From the NCBI GenBank assembly GCA_036571765.1, contig BROE01000012.1, positions 17,162,232 through 17,226,231 on the forward strand: DNA of 64,000 nt, written 5' to 3'. Each line of letters starts with the position of its first letter. The stretch's first letter is position 1. Origin of the DNA: Plecoglossus altivelis (Eukaryota; Chordata; Actinopteri; Osmeriformes; Plecoglossidae). Below are positions 61,333 through 64,000 of this stretch, in pieces. Made by a program: the position numbers and the translations under genes. The notes under the pieces were generated by a model. It worked only from the letters and a program-made list of their open reading frames with translations. It was not told where the DNA came from and ran no database searches.

Positions 61333-63094
61333 ACACTCGCACACTTACTCACAACACACTCACACACGGCACACTTGGGCGCGGCAACACTGCTTGATTC
61401 GAAATCTCGACTCCCTATGCACAAACACACACACATACTCACACACTCTCACACACATACACACCCAAACACACACCTGTACATCTACACACACTCACAC
61501 ACATCTACCAAGGTCAATAACACTCCGCACTTATTGGGCTGTGCTGCACGACACACACACACATCCACCACAGGCACACTAGATTGGCAGCCGCACAACC
61601 ACACAAACACACAACTACATACGGCTGACGTCTTATCTTTGCTTTCTCACAAGCCACACACACCAGTGTTGCTCTGAACAGATTAGAATTCTCCAGATGA
61701 TTGTCTTCTCAAGTTCAAGGTTGTTAGAATGTGAGCTCAGCTCTGGCTGCGACTTCCTCTCATCTCTTTTCTATGAAGTTCGCTAACTATTGGTGGGGAC
61801 TAGTACCTAGCCCCGCCCCCCCTGCCACTTAACCAATCAGGAGTCTAGAGAGACCATGATGCAGCATGTTTGTGATATTTTTCTTAATATATAACTTGGT
61901 TAATGGCATAGCTCAGTTACACGATGAATATTTTGGTTGAATACTATCTTCATTGGTTTAACTGAAATCAATTATATCCAAGTCAAGACAACAACAGAAT
62001 CTAGTGACAGTAAAGAGTGCCACACACACAACAGTTGTTTGCTACGGTAACCTTGCACACCACGCTAGAACACTGCACCCGTCCCCATGACGACGGCAGT
62101 AAGTGTGTGTGAAAACGTAAACAGTCATTAGGCCTTCAGTGACTCTGGTCCTGCAATTTTCACAGTTATTGCGTGTTTGTGAGTGTCCGATGGAGTTGGG
62201 AAGATGTGTGTGTAGTTTGAGGGCAGATGAGCGGACTGGGACGGAGGGAGGGTGAAGCACCCAGCGGTCTGGAGAGAGACGGAGGGAGAGAGACGGAGGG
62301 AGAGAGACGGAGGGAGAGAGACAGGGAAAGAGAGACGCGAGCACTAATGTTCATGCTGCACCCTGATTAAGCAGCTCTCGAATAGTTACTGAATTATGTT
62401 GCCGTCTGTGTGTGAATGTCTCTGTGTGGCAGCGTGCTAGCATGTGTATCTTAGCGTGTGTATGTTAGCACGTGTATGTTAGCGTGTGAGTCTTAACATG
62501 TTCACTGCCAGCACAGTGCTGCTTCGCTCCACTTCAGGTTGAGGCTAAAAGCTAACAGCTAACAGTTGGAGAAAAGGCATCCACATTTACTTCCTGCCAT
62601 CCTGACTAGAAACACCACAACTCTGAGCTGTTCTTGTGAAGCTTTTCACTGTGTGCTAGCTAGCTCAGATAGGCATGTGCAGGAAAAGAGAGGAACCTGT
62701 CTAACCACCTGTCCGAGTCCCAAGACTAAGACCAGTTCTTCAAAATACACTATTAAACTTCAAGGGTCATCAGTTGCCCTGTTTTTTGTTTTTTTTTCCT
62801 GTGAGAAAAACAATTCTAAGCGATGACTGTGCGTTTCCAGGATACAAGCATGTCCGGGAGGTTTAGTGAAAACAAATAATAGAGAGAGAGAGAGAGGATG
62901 GTATGAGCGAGAGACTCACGGTGAGGGTGTGCTGGTTGTCGAGGAGAGGTCCCCGAGCAAAGCAGGGTTTGGGTGTCCTGTGATGGGGCCCCTGTCCTCC
63001 GTGGCCCCCGCTCGCTGGCTCGTCCTTCCTGTCGTCCCCCAACACAGACAGGAGATTCTCCTTGTCAGGGTTTTGCTGCTGTGGAGACGGAGAT
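41681..63094 (-). CDS. fam13a: FAM13A, 3' part (14 exons), 5' end outside window
   Basis: FAM13A is a cytosolic scaffold linked to Rho signalling, PP2A and beta-catenin; the N-terminal RhoGAP exons are not in this window. Exons in transcript order: 63094-62920, 60520-60450, 60146-60116, 55555-55435, 48267-48054, 47648-47507, 46634-46553, 46153-45947, 45647-45564, 44576-44481, 43390-43307, 42730-42540, 42091-41990, 41804-41681 (stop 41683-41681). Diagnostic segments are TLSMKIQESPE, DPMLSPRSYAY, RRRSSSLGSCDD, RQRSNTLPKSFGSQLEK, KPLYDRYRLVKQIL, LQPIIEG, FFRQNGRNVQKEDR and KAKLRLLEVLISKRD. Exons 47648-47507 and 42091-41990 are charged coiled-coil-like stretches. RSNTLP fits a mode-1 14-3-3 pattern and LQPIIE fits the B56 LxxIxE pattern (pattern matches only). 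Phases agree except at 46553/46153, where the donor is phase 1 and the acceptor phase 0. The first three exons are the least certain. Confidence 0.9.
42360..42510. mobile_element. Decayed hAT-MITE relative
   Basis: This fragment contains CCCTGCTCCATCACACCTGATT and, inverted, AATCAGGTGAGACGGAGCAG, and aligns by eye with the MITE at 18322-18533. The terminal repeats are eroded and no target duplication is clear. It lies in a fam13a intron. Confidence 0.55.
43425..44000. repeat. Two short tandem arrays in a fam13a intron
   Basis: Three copies of a ~42-bp unit containing CTCAGAACAGTCAAACACAG lie at about 43425-43545. Four copies of a ~30-bp unit containing ATTCCAATATCTTTTTATG lie at about 43895-44000. 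Nothing else was seen between the exons at 43390 and 44481. Confidence 0.75.
46155..46440. repeat. GA-rich tract next to a fam13a exon
   Basis: Purine-rich (GGGGAGGGA) sequence adjoining the exon at 46153. On the coding strand it is the polypyrimidine tract of that exon's acceptor, extended to nearly 300 bp. Confidence 0.85.
46636..46890. repeat. ~42-bp AACGTCATTCACCCGTTCAA array
   Basis: Six copies of a unit with CAACAACAACAAACATAACG and TCATTCACCCGTTCAAATCA abut the acceptor of the fam13a exon ending at 46634. Read on the coding strand, the last GTTGTTGTTG run forms the acceptor tract GTTGTTGACAG. Confidence 0.9.
47138..47512 (-). repeat. 54-bp array carrying a fam13a splice donor
   Basis: About seven copies of a ~54-bp unit lie directly after the exon 47648-47507 on the coding strand. 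Each unit contains CAGTACAGGGTAGGCTG, which reproduces the real junction TACAGG|GTAGGC. The plus strand of each unit has a GC-box-like GGGTGGGCGGAGC. A continuous minus-strand frame runs from the exon through all copies. Confidence 0.9.
47675..47995. repeat. (CA)n microsatellite
   Basis: CA-rich tract with CACACAGTACACACA units in the fam13a intron between exons 48267-48054 and 47648-47507. Confidence 0.9.
48290..49135. repeat. CTGTCTGTAGA and ACACAGCTTCACAGC arrays
   Basis: 48290-48690 is a CTGTCTGTAGACTGTCTGTAG array just upstream (coding sense) of the fam13a exon ending at 48267. 48940-49135 holds seven copies of a unit made of (CA)n plus CAGCTTCACAG. Confidence 0.9.
49480..52700. repeat. 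Low-complexity part of a large fam13a intron
   Basis: Successive CT-rich (49500-50090), CA-rich (50230-50560), GT/GGC-rich (50690-51150), GA-rich (51300-51540), CT-rich (51650-52110) and ACAACAACAC-rich (52230-52700) tracts. No exon was recognised between 48268 and 55434. The flanking exons join in phase and match FAM13A without a gap, so none is expected. Confidence 0.8.
53455..55410. repeat. GT- and CA-rich microsatellites in the same intron
   Basis: GT-rich with GTCAGG units (53455-53850), CA-rich with TGCATACACACCTGCA units (53930-54520), CA (54720-54860) and a GT/GA compound repeat (55298-55402) that ends about 30 bp from the donor of the fam13a exon 55555-55435. 52700-53450 is unique sequence with no recognised feature. 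Confidence 0.85.
56120..57600. repeat. GT/CA tracts and an ACCGCTAACC array
   Basis: GT-rich 56120-56400, CA-rich 56475-56640, about 24 copies of a 10-12 bp unit (ACCGCTAACC / ACCGCTAGCT) at 56880-57105, and (GT)n with CATGCA interruptions at 57200-57590. All lie in the fam13a intron between exons 60146 and 55555. Confidence 0.9.
58152..59667. mobile_element. Tc1/mariner transposon, inactive
   Basis: About 1.5 kb bounded by TA dinucleotides (58150-58151 and 59668-59669). Terminal inverted repeats are CGAACCTAAATCAG (left) and CTGATTTGGGGTTG (right), with further inverted sequence around GCAACACATTCTAAAAAAGG (left) and its degraded complement near 59470-59510. A decayed transposase lies inside. 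It is inserted in a fam13a intron. Confidence 0.85.
58500..59440 (+). pseudogene. Tc1-like transposase pseudogene
   Basis: Reading across frames gives an N-terminal helix-turn-helix part (STVHNMIKRFKESGG), then RSLRRHCIKNRHSSISNITTW, AKRKPYVNR and VLWSDESVF around the first DDE aspartate (longest frame 58694-58990). After a frameshift near 58985 come HMLPSRRHLFQG and CIFQQDNAKP around the second aspartate. At least one early stop and two frameshifts break it, so no functional enzyme is expected. Confidence 0.8.
59885..60100. repeat. GA-rich low-complexity tract
   Basis: GGAGGAGGGGGAGAG and GAGAGAAAGAG sequence next to the short fam13a exon 60146-60116, with two ~70-bp repeats containing GTGTGTGTGTTGGGGGAGG. 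Confidence 0.8.
60655..60805. repeat. GACAGGGGGACAGAGA / GGACAGGAGG array
   Basis: Short tandem array in the fam13a intron between exons 63094-62920 and 60520-60450. A CA-rich tract follows at 61180-61600, and GGGAGAGAGACGGA repeats at 62270-62330. Nothing else was recognised in 60810-62910. Confidence 0.85.
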
Positions 63095-63229
63095 CTGTTG
63101 ACAGAGAGACAGAGATGATCAAGTCCCTTACCTGAGTACTTATCTCTCTGAGTCTCAGAAGAACACAGGTGTCCTATCCACCTCCACAAGAACCTCTGTT
63201 TAGCTTCAGCTGATAATTCTGTTTACTTC

Positions 63230-63360
63230 CCCACCACACACATACACGCACACACACACCCGCACATACACACATACACCCGCACATACACACACACACA
63301 CCCGCACCCTCACATACACACACACACACACACACACACCCACACCCTCACATACACACA
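63230..63360. repeat. (CA)n microsatellite
   Basis: CA-rich tract with CACACCCGCACATACAC units upstream (coding sense) of the first fam13a exon in the window. Confidence 0.9.
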
Positions 63361-63464
63361 GAGTTCGTCTCTATTGACACTGTTGTGTCTAATCTGTGTT
63401 TGACCCTCATGTCTAGGCCCTCCGCTCACCTCCAGAAAACACAGGCAAGCTGACCTCCAGGAAC

Positions 63465-64000
63465 ACAGCCCTCAGAGACACAGTCTCTCAAAGACACAGT
63501 CTCCCAGAGACACAGCCCTCAGAGACAGTCTTTCAGAGACACAGCCTTTCAGAGACACAGCCTCTCTAAGACACAGACTTTCAGAGACACAGCCTCTCGG
63601 ACACACAGCCCTGAGAGACACAGCCCCTCTAAGACACAGCCTCTCAGAGACACAGCCCTGAGAGACACAGCCCTGAGAGACACAGCCCTCAGAGACACAG
63701 CCCTCAGAGACACAATCTCTGAGACACAATCTCTCAGAGACATAGCCTTTCAGAGAGACAGCCCCTCAGAGACACAGCCTCTCTAAGACACAGACTTTCA
63801 GAGACACAGCCTCTCGGAGACACAGCCTCTCTAAGACACAGCCCCTCTAAGACACAGCCCCTCTAAGACACAGCCTCTCAGAGACACAGCCTCTCAGAGA
63901 CACAGCCCCTTAGAGACACAGCCCCTGAGAGACACAGCCCTGAGAGACACAGCCCTGAGAGACACAGCCCTCAGAGACACAGCCCTCAGAGACACAGCCC
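63465..64000. repeat. 16-bp AGAGACACAGCCCTC array, runs off the edge
   Basis: More than 30 imperfect copies of a ~16-bp unit AGAGACACAGCC(C/T)CTC continue to the end of the window. Minus-strand frames (CVSE- and SLRAV-type repeats) are products of the array. Confidence 0.95.

Noticed and set aside
63421..63470. Additional fam13a exon ending CTGGAG|GTGAGC on the minus strand
   Set aside because: The donor is good, but its 5' side merges into the 16-bp array and no frame gives a recognisable FAM13A segment in the required phase.

Overview
The window is vertebrate genomic DNA, almost certainly from a ray-finned (teleost) fish. It has large spliced genes with GT-AG introns, very abundant (CA)n and minisatellite repeats, a Tc1-like DNA transposon, an hAT-type MITE and fish-style SINE/LINE tails. 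The extreme tandem-repeat load inside introns would suit a cod-like (gadiform) fish, but that is only a guess. There are no prokaryotic features. Three assembly gaps (N runs at 4563-4685, 16806-17260 and 27995-28044) and several indel-rich near-copies of neighbouring sequence suggest an incompletely polished long-read assembly.

Three protein-coding genes were reconstructed exon by exon. (1) 349-9881, + strand: a complete small-HERC E3 ubiquitin ligase gene of 24 exons. The joined exons are in phase throughout and total 3003 nt (1000 residues): an N-terminal RCC1-like beta-propeller and a C-terminal HECT domain with its catalytic Cys. It is a divergent HERC5/HERC6-like paralogue. (2) 12899-38168, + strand: herc3, recognised by its close match to vertebrate HERC3, with 21 coding exons located. 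Expected exons 2, 11 and 12 could not be found and are probably lost to mis-assembly. (3) 63094-41681, - strand: the 3' part of fam13a, 14 exons up to the stop codon. The exons for its N-terminal RhoGAP domain must lie beyond the right edge. The order HERC5/6-like > HERC3 > < FAM13A matches the mammalian 4q22 neighbourhood.

Layout: 1-348 promoter and 5' leader of the HERC5/6-like gene; 349-9881 that gene; 9882-12771 intergenic, with an ~805 bp tandem duplication just upstream of herc3; 12772-38168 herc3; 38169-41680 convergent 3' flanks of herc3 and fam13a; 41681-63094 fam13a; 63095-64000 fam13a intron with CA and 16-bp repeats.

Two signals stand out. A ~227 bp block covering one RCC1 exon is identical at all but one base in the two HERC genes, although the rest of the genes has diverged strongly; this indicates recent gene conversion. 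In addition, many intronic minisatellites begin or end exactly at exon borders, and several carry the splice site itself in every repeat: about 30 copies of an acceptor plus exon start before herc3 exon 13, and about 75 copies of a GTAAGT donor after exon 23. No unknown multi-gene system was found.
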